From NCBI RefSeq assembly GCF_001941625.1, contig NZ_CP016076.1:744001-808000 (forward strand): 64,000 nt of DNA, in the 5' to 3' direction. Origin of the DNA: Actinoalloteichus fjordicus. GTDB lineage: Bacteria > Actinomycetota > Actinomycetes > Mycobacteriales > Pseudonocardiaceae. Below the pieces are notes generated by a model. The model searched no databases. It saw nothing but the letters and a program-made list of their open reading frames with translations, and was not told where the DNA came from. Shown here piece after piece: positions 1 through 7,443 of this stretch; position 1 is the stretch's first letter, and each line of letters begins with the position of its first letter. The translations under genes and the position numbers were made by a program.

Positions 1-135
1 CTCGCCACCAGTGAGGCGGCCTCGGCGGGGGCGGCCGTCCGGCGGGTGGCGCTGGCGGGACTCGGTGTCGAGGAGTGTGCGGCGAGCATCCGGGGCGGTA
101 CCGGCGTCCTACGCGCCTATGCGGCGGCCCTGTGA
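1..135 (+). CDS. C-terminal end of an unidentified upstream protein (cut by window edge)
   Basis: The frame starting at base 1 is open for 44 codons and ends at a TGA (133-135) that shares its A with the ATG of the next gene, so the two are translationally coupled. The visible part is alanine- and glycine-rich and ends in the helical sequence VLRAYAAAL. The following gene starts with a helical domain of similar character, so this could be a small WXG100/Esx-like partner, a common arrangement for toxins leaving through type VII secretion in actinomycetes. That is inference from context: too little of the protein is present to name it. Confidence 0.6.
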   Translation, partial: LATSEAASAGAAVRRVALAGLGVEECAASIRGGTGVLRAYAAAL

Positions 136-809
136 TGTCCGAGATCGAGGAGGCGGCGGCAGCGTTGGCTGCGGTGCAGGCGGATCTTCCGGTGGCGGCG
201 GCGCTGGCCGAGGCCGACCGGATCGACGAGATCCTCCGGCAGGTCGCCGTCCTGGCGAGCGAGTCGCGTAACCCGCTGCTCACCGAGGCGCGCGAGAAGC
301 TGACCCACGCCCGCGACACCCTGCGCCGCACAGCGGGCCACTGGGGCGCGGCGGGCAGTCATCTCGACGAATACGTCGTGGACGTCCTGGGCCTCACCCC
401 GGCGGTAGGAGCGATGCCCACCGGCGCCCCGGTCGTCGATGTCGCGACGATCGACCGGGCCACCCCGCCGGGCTGGCCGGACGAGCCGCGCGGGATCAGC
501 ACCCAGAAGCAGGCCAGGCACGTGCTGGGGACACGGGAGTACGCACAGCGGAAGGATGGGCCACACGGGGAGTCGGCCTTCTTCGACGTCGAGTCCGCTG
601 ATCGACTCGGCCGGGAGGCATGGGAGAAGGGTCTTCCGGCGGGCAAACAGAGGCGCCACGTGCGTGACTATGACTTCGGTTATCCCGTCGGAGTGGACGG
701 GCAGGGCTGCTACCAGACCCGCGTGCGCGCGCACTTGGATCGGAAAGGTCGGCTTCACGCACACCCCAGTGGGCCAGTCATCACCCGAGTACGTAAGGAC
801 CTTTCATGA
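135..809 (+). CDS. Polymorphic-toxin-like protein with C-terminal nuclease-like tip
   Basis: A 224-residue protein. Residues 1 to about 90 are a charged, alanine-rich helical region (starts MSEIEEAAAALAAV) that may serve export. Residues 95-125 are a linker. The tip, from about residue 120, opens with KQARHVLGTREY and ends with VRDYDFGYPVG...VRAHLDRKGRLHAHP. The order KQxxHxxGTxxY followed by a small beta-rich end resembles polymorphic toxin type 50 (BECR-fold RNase superfamily). This is motif resemblance only. ATG 135 was chosen because it overlaps the upstream stop (TGATG). The gene's stop overlaps the start of the next gene by ATGA, the usual toxin-immunity coupling. Toxic activity is inferred. 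Confidence 0.65.
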   Translation: MSEIEEAAAALAAVQADLPVAAALAEADRIDEILRQVAVLASESRNPLLTEAREKLTHARDTLRRTAGHWGAAGSHLDEYVVDVLGLTPAVGAMPTGAPVVDVATIDRATPPGWPDEPRGISTQKQARHVLGTREYAQRKDGPHGESAFFDVESADRLGREAWEKGLPAGKQRRHVRDYDFGYPVGVDGQGCYQTRVRAHLDRKGRLHAHPSGPVITRVRKDLS

Positions 810-1333
810 CTGAGACAGGCCTCACCGACTTCATCACCGGGGCATACGGCGGAGATCTCTCGAATCCCGACTTCTCCTTCGTTCGTAACCAGATGGAGAC
901 CCGCCCCTATGACCCTGCCATCGAACAGGTTCGTGCACTGGGTTCAGTGCAGGTCGCTGAATCGACTGATCCGAACTACGAGGTATGTTTCGGCTACGAG
1001 ATCGTTGACGGGGGACGTATCTGGGTGCTGGAACTCTCCATGCTCGGCCCATTTGCGGTGTTCGCGCGGGCAGGCGGCGGCCAGTGGCATCGGTTGATCT
1101 ACCCTCACGATGACGACCTCGAACCAGTTGAACATGCGATTTTCGCCATCCTCGCTGCGTGGCACATCGAATTCCCAGACAGAGTGGAGCTTGAAAAACC
1201 GTTGGACATGGCGCTGGCCTTCACCGACCCGGAGAACGTGCGCGTTTACCATGCGCTCTTCTCCGACGAAGACTTCGTGCCATGGGAATTCTCGCCGCTG
1301 TACCCGGAACTTTCCGCGAGGCCGCCGGATTGA
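806..1333 (+). CDS. Candidate immunity protein, copy 1
   Basis: A 175-residue soluble acidic protein whose ATG overlaps the stop of the toxin-like gene (ATGA), with AGGA just upstream. It starts TDFITGAYGGDLSNPDFSF and carries the blocks ETRPYDP, WVLELSMLGPFAVFAR and DPENVRVYHALFSDED. Two further copies of the same family lie downstream at 1659 and 2162, sharing these blocks. A cognate immunity role is inferred from position, coupling and tandem duplication. I do not recognise a named family and would not assign one without a profile search. No signal peptide or membrane segment is visible, so it should act in the cytoplasm. Confidence 0.7.
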   Translation: MTETGLTDFITGAYGGDLSNPDFSFVRNQMETRPYDPAIEQVRALGSVQVAESTDPNYEVCFGYEIVDGGRIWVLELSMLGPFAVFARAGGGQWHRLIYPHDDDLEPVEHAIFAILAAWHIEFPDRVELEKPLDMALAFTDPENVRVYHALFSDEDFVPWEFSPLYPELSARPPD

Positions 1334-1425
1334 ACAGAGTTCAGCCGTGTTGGCGTCGGCTGATCAGGTGCCGCGCTGCCGGGATCAGCAGTGAGTCCGA
1401 CATTTCGTGTGGTGGAGCAGTGTGA

Positions 1426-1662
1426 GTGATGGGGGCTGCCCACGCGGTGGCAGCACGCTGGCTCGTCCGTCAGGCCTGGGACAAAGGCGGATCGGTCAAA
1501 GGAAGAGATAATGTTCGGGAGTATGACTTCGGTTACCCGATCGGTGTTGACGGGCGCGGTAGATATCAGATGCAGGTGCGCGCACATCTCGATAACAAGG
1601 GGCGCCTTCACGGTCATCCTTGCGGACCTGGAATCACTCGTATTCACAGGGAGGCGCTATGA
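1426..1662 (+). CDS. Orphan toxin tip (toxin C-terminus without its N-terminal part)
   Basis: A 78-codon frame whose product matches the last third of the toxin-like protein at 135-809. It reads VREYDFGYPIGVDGRG where the full protein reads VRDYDFGYPVGVDGQG, then VRAHLDNKGRLHGHP against VRAHLDRKGRLHAHP. The export and linker parts and the KQxxHxxGTxxY motif are missing. A GTG at 1426 lies 8 nt after GGAG (1414-1417) and an ATG follows at 1429, so it could be translated. The stop overlaps the next gene by ATGA, as in the full locus. Such tips with their own immunity gene are known next to polymorphic toxins, where recombination can swap them onto the full-length gene; that is the favoured reading here. 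It may equally be a dead remnant. Confidence 0.6.
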   Translation: MMGAAHAVAARWLVRQAWDKGGSVKGRDNVREYDFGYPIGVDGRGRYQMQVRAHLDNKGRLHGHPCGPGITRIHREAL

Positions 1663-2157
1663 AACTCGAGGAAGTCATCAGCTTGATCACCACGTCGTAT
1701 GGGGGCGATCTGAGCAGTCCGCACTTCTACTTCGTGGACCCGGCCATGGACCGGCGGCCTTACGATCCCGAGATCGGCTTGATCGGTGCCATCGACGGCG
1801 TGGAGATTCGGGAGTACTCCGATGCGAATACCTACTCGTCCTTTGCCTGCCTCATCAGTCATGGTGGCCAGGAATGGGCGTTGGAACTGTCGATGCTCGG
1901 CCCGATCGGTGCGTTCGCCCGGCTCGGCAAGCACTACTGGCACCGCCTTCTGCTGCCTGACGACCAAGACCTTCAACTGCTCGAACGCCGAATCTTCGGC
2001 ATCCTCGCCGAGCAGAAGATCACCGTTGGACATGAATCTGGACTACGCCGATCCCGAGAACGTGCGTGTCTACCACGCACTCTTCTCGGACGAAGACTCC
2101 CTCCCGTGGCAGGCCTCTCCGTTGTATCCAGAGCTTCCACAGCGAGGGACTTATTGA
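1659..2157 (+). pseudogene. Candidate immunity gene, copy 2, frameshifted
   Basis: The second member of the immunity family. The first 122 codons match copies 1 and 3 (TTSYGGDLSSPHFYF, RRPYDPEIG, WALELSMLGPIGAFAR). At about 2019-2023 the frame jumps: codons for KIT are followed, one frame over, by PLDMNLDYADPENVRVYHAL and the family C-terminus, ending at TGA 2155-2157. The other copies have about ten residues at that point (for example EFPSRATLEL), so a short deletion that is not a multiple of three removed them. Read without correction the original frame runs on to 2312 with unrelated sequence. The gene is probably non-functional, unless the shortened protein is rescued by frameshifting. Confidence 0.75.
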
Positions 2158-2161
2158 TCGA

Positions 2162-2704
2162 ATGGGCGTATCGAGAGATGTTGGAGGGTGCTGCGGAGCT
2201 GGCGAGACGGACATCTTTATCCTCATTGCTAATTCCTACGGCGGCAACCTTGCTGATCCCGACTACTCCTTCATCACCAGTCAGATGGAACTGCGTCCCT
2301 ATGACTCGCTGATTCAGCAGCTCGGCGCGCTCGACTCCGTCCAGCTGTCTGAGCACACCGATACCATCAACTACGTGGCCTTCGCCTACAAGGTCGATCA
2401 TCCGCAACAGGAATGGGTCTTGGAGCTGTCAATGCTGGGACGGTTGGCCGTCCTGGCGCGTACCGGGGAGCATCAGTGGCAGCGCTTGATGTATCCCGGT
2501 GACCAGGACCTTCATGCAGTGGAGCAGCAGATGTTCGCCCTCTTTGCCGAACACCAGATCGAATTTCCCAGTAGGGCGACGTTGGAGCTGCCCATCGACA
2601 TGACCTTGGACTACACCGACCCCGAGAACGCTCGCGTCTATCACGCCCTCTTCTCCGACGAGGACTTCCTCCCACAGCAGTTCCCGCCCCGCTGTCAACG
2701 GTGA
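2162..2704 (+). CDS. Candidate immunity protein, copy 3
   Basis: A 180-residue member of the same family, with ANSYGGNLADPDYSF, LRPYDSL, WVLELSMLGRLAVLAR and DPENARVYHALFSDED. Its first ATG (2162) lies five bases after the stop of broken copy 2. An ATT at the family's usual start position would be the ancestral equivalent, so the first 14 residues may have been gained. The C-terminus ends QQFPPRCQR rather than the LYPEL of copies 1 and 2. All three copies lie head to tail with toxin-tip sequence in front of copies 1 and 2 only, which suggests copy 3 arose by duplication of the immunity gene alone. Confidence 0.65.
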   Translation: MGVSRDVGGCCGAGETDIFILIANSYGGNLADPDYSFITSQMELRPYDSLIQQLGALDSVQLSEHTDTINYVAFAYKVDHPQQEWVLELSMLGRLAVLARTGEHQWQRLMYPGDQDLHAVEQQMFALFAEHQIEFPSRATLELPIDMTLDYTDPENARVYHALFSDEDFLPQQFPPRCQR

Positions 2705-2714
2705 TGCGTGCAGG

Positions 2715-3500
2715 TCATGAGAGCTGTCCCGCGAGGAGTTCTTCGGAGCGTTCCCACAGGCCACGCGCGAGGACGGCATCGCCCGCCTGCGCGTTGCGCG
2801 GCGTGACGGCCCTGCGCCGGTAGTAGTAGGCCCCCGACTGCCAGTCCGTTCCGGGGACGCCTTCGGCAAGCCACACGATCTGATCCGCGCGTTGCTCGGG
2901 CGTGGGCAGCAGGGCGCGTCCGATCAGCGGCTTGGTGCTGAGCGATCGGACGAAGCGCATGACCGGGCTGGTGGTGTCGGCGGCGAAGTTCGTCTTGACG
3001 ATGCCCGGATAGAACGAGGCCGCCGAGATGCCGTCGGCGTGGTAGCGATGCAGTTCCGTGGTGAACAGGATGTTCGCCGGTTTCGCCGCGCCGTAGGCGT
3101 GCACCGGGTCGTGATCGCGGTCGTGATCGAGATCGTCCAGGTGGATCTTCTTGACGAACCGCACCATGCTGGAGGTCTGTAACACCGACGCGCGTTCGGA
3201 GATCAGCGTGTCCAGCAGCCGCCGCGTGAGCAGGAACGGCGCGAGATGGTCGACCTGGAACGTCTTCTCGAAGCCGTCCACGGTCTTCTTCCGTGTGCCG
3301 ACCACTCCGCCCGCGTTGTTGGCCAGCACGTCGATCTTCGGGTATGCGGTACGAAGTTGACCCGCGAGGTGCTCGAGGTCGATGAAGTCTGCGACGTAGC
3401 TGTCCACCTCGATGCGCCGGCGACGGCGCGGGTCTTCTCGGCCGAGCGCCCCACGACCACGACGGTGTGTCCGTGAGCGTCCGCCCCGAGACCGTGCAGA
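2715..3500 (-). pseudogene. Short-chain dehydrogenase/reductase, broken N-terminus
   Basis: An SDR-family NAD(P) oxidoreductase in two frames. Codons from 3407 down to 2715 encode DSYVADFIDLEHL, the NAG motif (LANNAGGVVGT), a serine-rich strand (LQTSSM), the catalytic-type YGAAK and PGIVKTNF, then a normal C-terminus. The piece in front, HTVVVVGRSAEKTRAVAG (3480-3425), which is the second Rossmann strand, lies in another frame. The glycine-rich TGxxxGxG loop and the true start are missing, with an in-frame stop just upstream of GDDLHGLGA. It needs at least one frameshift and a lost 5' end, so activity is unlikely. The substrate is unknown. The next gene on this strand lies 120 nt upstream. 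Confidence 0.75.
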
Positions 3501-3624
3501 TCATCGCCCGCTCAACGGGCGGCTGCCCCGCGATGCTGCGTTGTCGGGCGGTCGCGCGGTCCGGTCACCATTTCGGGCCCGGACCGTCTCCCACCCTCTC
3601 GTGAAGCCTGCGAGCCGAGGACCG

Positions 3625-4560
3625 TCACCACTTCTCGATAAGGGGGTCGTCGTGTTCGCGCCGATCCCATTGTTCAATGAAGCGGCCGAGGCGGGCCGGG
3701 CCCCCCACACTGCGAACGGCCGAGATCTTGTCGTCACGAATCTCCAGGACCACCACCGCCAGAACCCGGTCCCCGAGCGTGGCGATCATTGCGGGAGAGC
3801 CGTTGACCACGGCGGCGTGGATCGCTGGAGAGCCGCCTACCAACTTCCGCTTCGCCGCAGTCGGCTTGAAACCGGCTCGCACGATCGCAGCAATACGCTC
3901 GGGATCTGCGTACCGCACCAGCTTCATGGTCCAGTTGGCGCCGTCGGCGATCGCGGTCGCATCCTCGGTCAGCAACGCCACCAATTGTTCGGTACGGCCC
4001 GAGGAAGCGGCGTTGACGAACGCCTCGACGATACGGCGCGCGGCTGCGCTGTCGACTTCACTGATGTTGCGCTCGGCGGTCACATGACGCCGGGCCCGGT
4101 GGGCGTGTTGCTGGCTCGCGGACTCGGTGATGTCGAGGATCGCGGCGATCTCGGCGTGGGGGAAAGAGAAGGCCTCGCGCAGAACATAGACGGCTCGCTC
4201 GATCGGCGGGAGGCGTTCCAGGAGCAGCAGGACCGCCATTGTCACCGATTCTCGCTGCTCGACGGTGTCCGCCGGGCCGAGCATCGGATCACCATCGAGG
4301 AGCGGTTCCGGCAGCCAGTCGCCGACCGCCCGTTCATGGCGCATCTTCGCCGAACGGAGTCGGTCGATGGACAGGTTGGTGACCACCTTCGTCAGCCACG
4401 CCTCGGGTACCTCGATGTGTGCCCGATCTGCGGTCTGCCAGCGCAGGAACGCGTCCTGCACGGTGTCCTCGGCATCGGCGGCCGAGCCGAGCAGCCGGTA
4501 CGCGAGTGAGGCCAACCGATCCCGGTTGGCCTCGAAACACTCCACGGTGGCAGCGTCCAT
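3625..4560 (-). CDS. ECF41-type RNA polymerase sigma factor
   Basis: A 311-residue sigma factor. Sigma-70 region 2 is near the start (YRLLGSAADAEDTVQDAF), a linker carries VGDWLPEPLL, and region 4 follows (ERAVYVLREAFSFPHAEIA). Residues about 185-311 form a SnoaL-like C-terminal domain. The WLPEP linker and the SnoaL extension are hallmarks of ECF41 sigma factors, in which the extension replaces a separate anti-sigma factor. Its ATG shares one base with the stop of the upstream oxidoreductase gene (TGATG), so the two form an operon. ECF41 genes are typically paired with a carboxymuconolactone decarboxylase, oxidoreductase or epimerase, which this neighbour fits. The inducing signal is unknown. 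Confidence 0.9.
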   Translation of the reverse strand: MDAATVECFEANRDRLASLAYRLLGSAADAEDTVQDAFLRWQTADRAHIEVPEAWLTKVVTNLSIDRLRSAKMRHERAVGDWLPEPLLDGDPMLGPADTVEQRESVTMAVLLLLERLPPIERAVYVLREAFSFPHAEIAAILDITESASQQHAHRARRHVTAERNISEVDSAAARRIVEAFVNAASSGRTEQLVALLTEDATAIADGANWTMKLVRYADPERIAAIVRAGFKPTAAKRKLVGGSPAIHAAVVNGSPAMIATLGDRVLAVVVLEIRDDKISAVRSVGGPARLGRFIEQWDRREHDDPLIEKW

Positions 4561-5762
4561 CAGCGCGACTCTAGGTGCCGAACGCGCTCACTGGAGCGAT
4601 CGGACACGATGCTCAGATGACGTTTCCGGGTCGGCAGCCCGTAGGTCGGGCGGCGCACGCTCCACAGGACACCTCGGAGCACGCCGGACTTGAAGGTCCC
4701 GGTCGGACGGCCGCGCAGGGACCAGGTCCTCGACTGTGCCTCGCCGTCGACGATCTGAAGGATCGCGTCCTTCTGTCCCAGGCTGAGGCAGTTTCCGAGG
4801 TAGGTCAACGGAACCTTCGAGATCACGCGACCGGTCAGGTCTCCGATTATCGCGGCCGTCGCCTGCCTGGCGGTGAGTCCCGCCGAAGCGCAGGACATCG
4901 GCAACGGCCGACCGTTCTCGCCGATGGCATAGACGCTGTCACCTACGGCGTAGACCTCTGGGTGTGAGACCGACCGCATCATGCGGTCGACGGCGATCCG
5001 ACCGTCGGCTGCGACGTCGAGACCGCTGGCGGCGGCGATGGGGTGGACGGCGAAACCGGCTGCCCACACGATCGCGTCGGCAGCGAAGGTGGTGCCGTCC
5101 TCGGCGACGGCCCTCGTCGCCTCGACGTGGTCGATGGTGGTGTGCTCGTGAACTGTGATGTTGAACCGGTCGAAGACCCGCAGCAGGTGACGGCGAGCCT
5201 TCGGGCTCAGCCAGGCCCCCAGTTCCCCGCTGGTGGTGAGGGTGACCCGGAGTCCGGGTCGTGACTCGGCGATCTCGGTGGCCGCCTCGATCGCGGTCAG
5301 GTTGCCGCCCACGACCAGCACCGTCCCCTGCCCATCCAGCTCATCCAGTCGCTGACGCAGCCGCAGCGTCGGCTGTCGCTCGGCGATGTGGAAGGCGTGC
5401 TCGGTGACGCCAGAGACGCCGTGGTCGGCCGCGGTGCTGCCGAGCGCGTAGAGGAGGGTGTCGTATTCGAGCGTGCTGGTGCCCTCATCGTCGGTCACGG
5501 TGACCACCCGGCGCTCGACGTCGACGGCGGCGACGCGCGCCACTCGGAGCCGGATGCCCGTGTTCGCGAACATCGTCGCCAGTTCGTAGCGGCGTAGGTC
5601 CTGGCCTGCGGCGAGCTGGTGCAGGCGCATCCGCTCGACGAAGTCGGATTCGGCGTTGACGGCGGTGATCTCGACGTCGTCGGGATGGAGATGGCGGGCC
5701 AGGCATCCGGCGGCGAAGACTCCGGCGTATCCGGCCCCGAGGACGATGATGCGATGCCGCAT
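4560..5762 (-). CDS. FAD-dependent NAD(P)H oxidoreductase (NDH-2-like), sigma factor partner
   Basis: A 400-residue pyridine nucleotide-disulfide-type oxidoreductase. It has an N-terminal FAD-binding GAGYAGVFAA (residues 8-17), an NAD(P)-binding VLVVGGNLTAIEAA in the middle, and VYAVGDSVYAI near the C-terminus, the second flavin motif. It lacks a CxxC redox pair, which suggests an NDH-2 or carotenoid/quinone-type reductase rather than a disulfide reductase. ATG 5762 is preferred because AGGAG precedes it by 9 nt; an earlier ATG at 5846 would add 28 residues of poor character. It is first in the operon with the ECF41 sigma factor, so it is likely part of that sigma factor's own regulon. Confidence 0.85.
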   Translation of the reverse strand: MRHRIIVLGAGYAGVFAAGCLARHLHPDDVEITAVNAESDFVERMRLHQLAAGQDLRRYELATMFANTGIRLRVARVAAVDVERRVVTVTDDEGTSTLEYDTLLYALGSTAADHGVSGVTEHAFHIAERQPTLRLRQRLDELDGQGTVLVVGGNLTAIEAATEIAESRPGLRVTLTTSGELGAWLSPKARRHLLRVFDRFNITVHEHTTIDHVEATRAVAEDGTTFAADAIVWAAGFAVHPIAAASGLDVAADGRIAVDRMMRSVSHPEVYAVGDSVYAIGENGRPLPMSCASAGLTARQATAAIIGDLTGRVISKVPLTYLGNCLSLGQKDAILQIVDGEAQSRTWSLRGRPTGTFKSGVLRGVLWSVRRPTYGLPTRKRHLSIVSDRSSERVRHLESR

Positions 5763-5831
5763 TTCTCTGCTCCTGTCTCGTGCGTTCGCACCTTGAACGA
5801 GGTGGCATGCAGGTTCCTGACAGGGCTTCAC

Positions 5832-5847
5832 TGTGACGTGAGTCACT
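5832..5847. promoter_or_regulatory. Candidate CRP-like binding site
   Basis: The bases read TGTGA-N6-TCACT, one base from the CRP-family consensus TGTGA-N6-TCACA known from E. coli and from mycobacterial Crp. The inner GTGAC/GTCAC arms are perfect. It lies 70 nt upstream of the oxidoreductase-sigma operon. Only a sequence match is seen; the regulator is not in the window. Confidence 0.35.
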
Positions 5848-6122
5848 GCAAGTGATCGTGTGGTCGGTGCTGATGCGGTTCGATCAGCGGTCGACGCGGC
5901 CTCGGTGCCGGTTGGCCTGTCCGGCGTGACTGGGGCCGCACGCCGAGTGCAATCGATGCTCGCCGCGATCTGTCGCCGGGCCTGCGGTGTTCTTCGCCAC
6001 GCAGGCGCGGCCCGCCATCGTGCCTGGACATCGCGCCGCAGCGCTGCGGTCGTTGGTCGAAACGGGTGTCGATGCGCAGGTGTGGCCGGAATCTACTTGC
6101 GCGGGAACTGGCTCGTCGGTTT

Positions 6123-6228
6123 TACTCAAGAGGACCGACCATCCTGAGCGGCTGAGAGACCTGGCTCGAAGACGCCGCAGCAACCACCCACCCGTTGGGC
6201 AGGTGCTAACGCCAGGACCGATGGAGTC
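6123..6228 (+). ncRNA. SAM riboswitch (S-box, SAM-I type)
   Basis: The stretch has the S-box core in order: ACTCAAGAGGACCGA at the 5' side (6124), GCTGAGAGACCTGGCTC (6150-6166), GACGCCGCAGCAACC (6171-6185), a short hairpin CCCACCCGTTGGGC, then AGGTGCTAACGCCAGG (6201-6216) and GGAGT, which closes stem P1 with ACTC. It lies about 195 nt upstream of metN and reads in the same direction. S-box aptamers bind S-adenosylmethionine and turn off methionine biosynthesis or uptake genes, which matches a methionine importer downstream. Confidence 0.92.
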
Positions 6229-6358
6229 GTAGTGTTAGTTCAGTTCATGCTCACGCGCCGACGTGTGGTCGACCAGTGTCGTCGAACCGCTTCCGGCTGT
6301 CGGGTTTACCTCGTCTCATCGCGAGTCTGACCCCCGGTAGTCATCGCCCCTTTCTTTC

Positions 6359-6380
6359 ACCGCCCCGTCGTCGGGGCGGT
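6359..6380 (+). terminator. Expression-platform hairpin of the SAM riboswitch
   Basis: A perfect 9-bp stem (ACCGCCCCG / CGGGGCGGT) with loop TCGT sits between the aptamer and metN, 44 nt before its start codon. There is no U-run, as is common in high-GC actinomycetes, so it could be a terminator or merely a structure affecting the leader. It is assigned by position and strength. Confidence 0.5.
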
Positions 6381-6423
6381 CTCAGCGTGCCGCCTGCGAG
6401 CGGCCCGGCGTCGTGGAGCAGAG

Positions 6424-7443
6424 ATGATCACTGTCGAGAAGCTGACCAAGACCTTCCCCGGTAAGAAGGGCGTCGTGCACGCCCTGGACGGGGTGACGCT
6501 GTCCGTTCCGGAGAGCACCGTCTGCGGCGTCGTCGGCCCCAGCGGCGCGGGAAAGTCCACGCTGGCTCGCTGCATCGCGCTGCTGGAGCAGCCCGACAGC
6601 GGCTCGATCACCGTGGAGGGCACCGACCTGGTGTCGCTGCGGGGCCGTGACCTGCGGGCCGCCCGCCGTCGCATCGGCGTGGTGCCGCAGGGCGACTCGC
6701 TGCTGCGGCAGCGCACTGCCGCTGGCAACGTGGCTCTTCCGCTCGAGAGCGCGGGTGTGAGCCCCGCCGCTCGGCGGTCCAGGGTCGTCGAGCTGTTGGA
6801 TCTGGTCGGCCTGACCGACAAGGCGGGCAGCTATCCGGACCAGCTCTCCGGCGGCCAGCGCCAGCGGGTGGCGGTGGCCAGGGCGCTGGCGGCCCGGCCG
6901 TCCGTGCTGCTCGCCGACGAGCCGACCTCCGCGCTGGACCCGGAGACCACGGGATCGGTGCTGACGGTGCTCGATCGCGTGCGTGCCGAACTCGGCGTGA
7001 CCGTGCTCGTGGTCACCCATGACATGGCCGTCGTCCGCCGGATCTGCGACGACGTCGCGGTGCTGGACGACGGGCAGATCGTGGAGCACGGCAAGGTGCT
7101 CGACCTGCTGACCGTTCCCGGCAGCCGGATCACCTCCTCGCTGCTTCCCGAGATCGACCAGGCGTCGAGCCTGCGGGGGCCTGCTGCCAGGGCCGACGTC
7201 GTCGCCGAGGTGGTGCTCGTCGGGTTCGCCGCCGTCGGGGCGCTGCTGCCGGAGGCGGCCAACCGGTTCGGCGTGGACCTGTCGATCCTCGGCGGCGGAC
7301 TCACGCGGCTCGGCGACACCCCGGTGGCGCGGTTCCGCATCGGTCTGACCGGCGACCGGTCCGAGGCCGCGCTGGCCTGGCTCGCCGACCACGAGGCGAC
7401 GGTCCGTCGCACCCCACAAGAGATTCCAGGAGTAGCCGCGTGA
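6424..7443 (+). CDS. metN: Methionine ABC transporter ATP-binding protein MetN
   Basis: A 339-residue ATPase of the MetNIQ methionine importer. It shows Walker A GPSGAGKS (38-45), the signature LSGGQRQR (141-148), Walker B VLLADEP followed by the D-loop SALD, and the H-loop VVTHD. A C-terminal NIL domain from about residue 258 to 339 is the methionine sensor that causes trans-inhibition in MetN proteins. The start ATG has GGAG 8 nt upstream. The stop overlaps the metI GTG by four bases. It acts at the inner face of the membrane and powers uptake of methionine bound by MetQ. Expression is expected to fall when SAM is abundant, through the upstream S-box. Confidence 0.95.
   Translation: MITVEKLTKTFPGKKGVVHALDGVTLSVPESTVCGVVGPSGAGKSTLARCIALLEQPDSGSITVEGTDLVSLRGRDLRAARRRIGVVPQGDSLLRQRTAAGNVALPLESAGVSPAARRSRVVELLDLVGLTDKAGSYPDQLSGGQRQRVAVARALAARPSVLLADEPTSALDPETTGSVLTVLDRVRAELGVTVLVVTHDMAVVRRICDDVAVLDDGQIVEHGKVLDLLTVPGSRITSSLLPEIDQASSLRGPAARADVVAEVVLVGFAAVGALLPEAANRFGVDLSILGGGLTRLGDTPVARFRIGLTGDRSEAALAWLADHEATVRRTPQEIPGVAA

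Noticed and set aside
2715-3407. A functional short-chain dehydrogenase starting at 3407
   Set aside because: The cofactor-binding loop and first strand are missing from that frame and found in another one, so it is a broken gene.
5815-5850. An ECF41 autoregulatory promoter (TGTCACA…CGTC)
   Set aside because: Only a partial CGTCACA is present on the minus strand, and no CGTC lies at the right distance.
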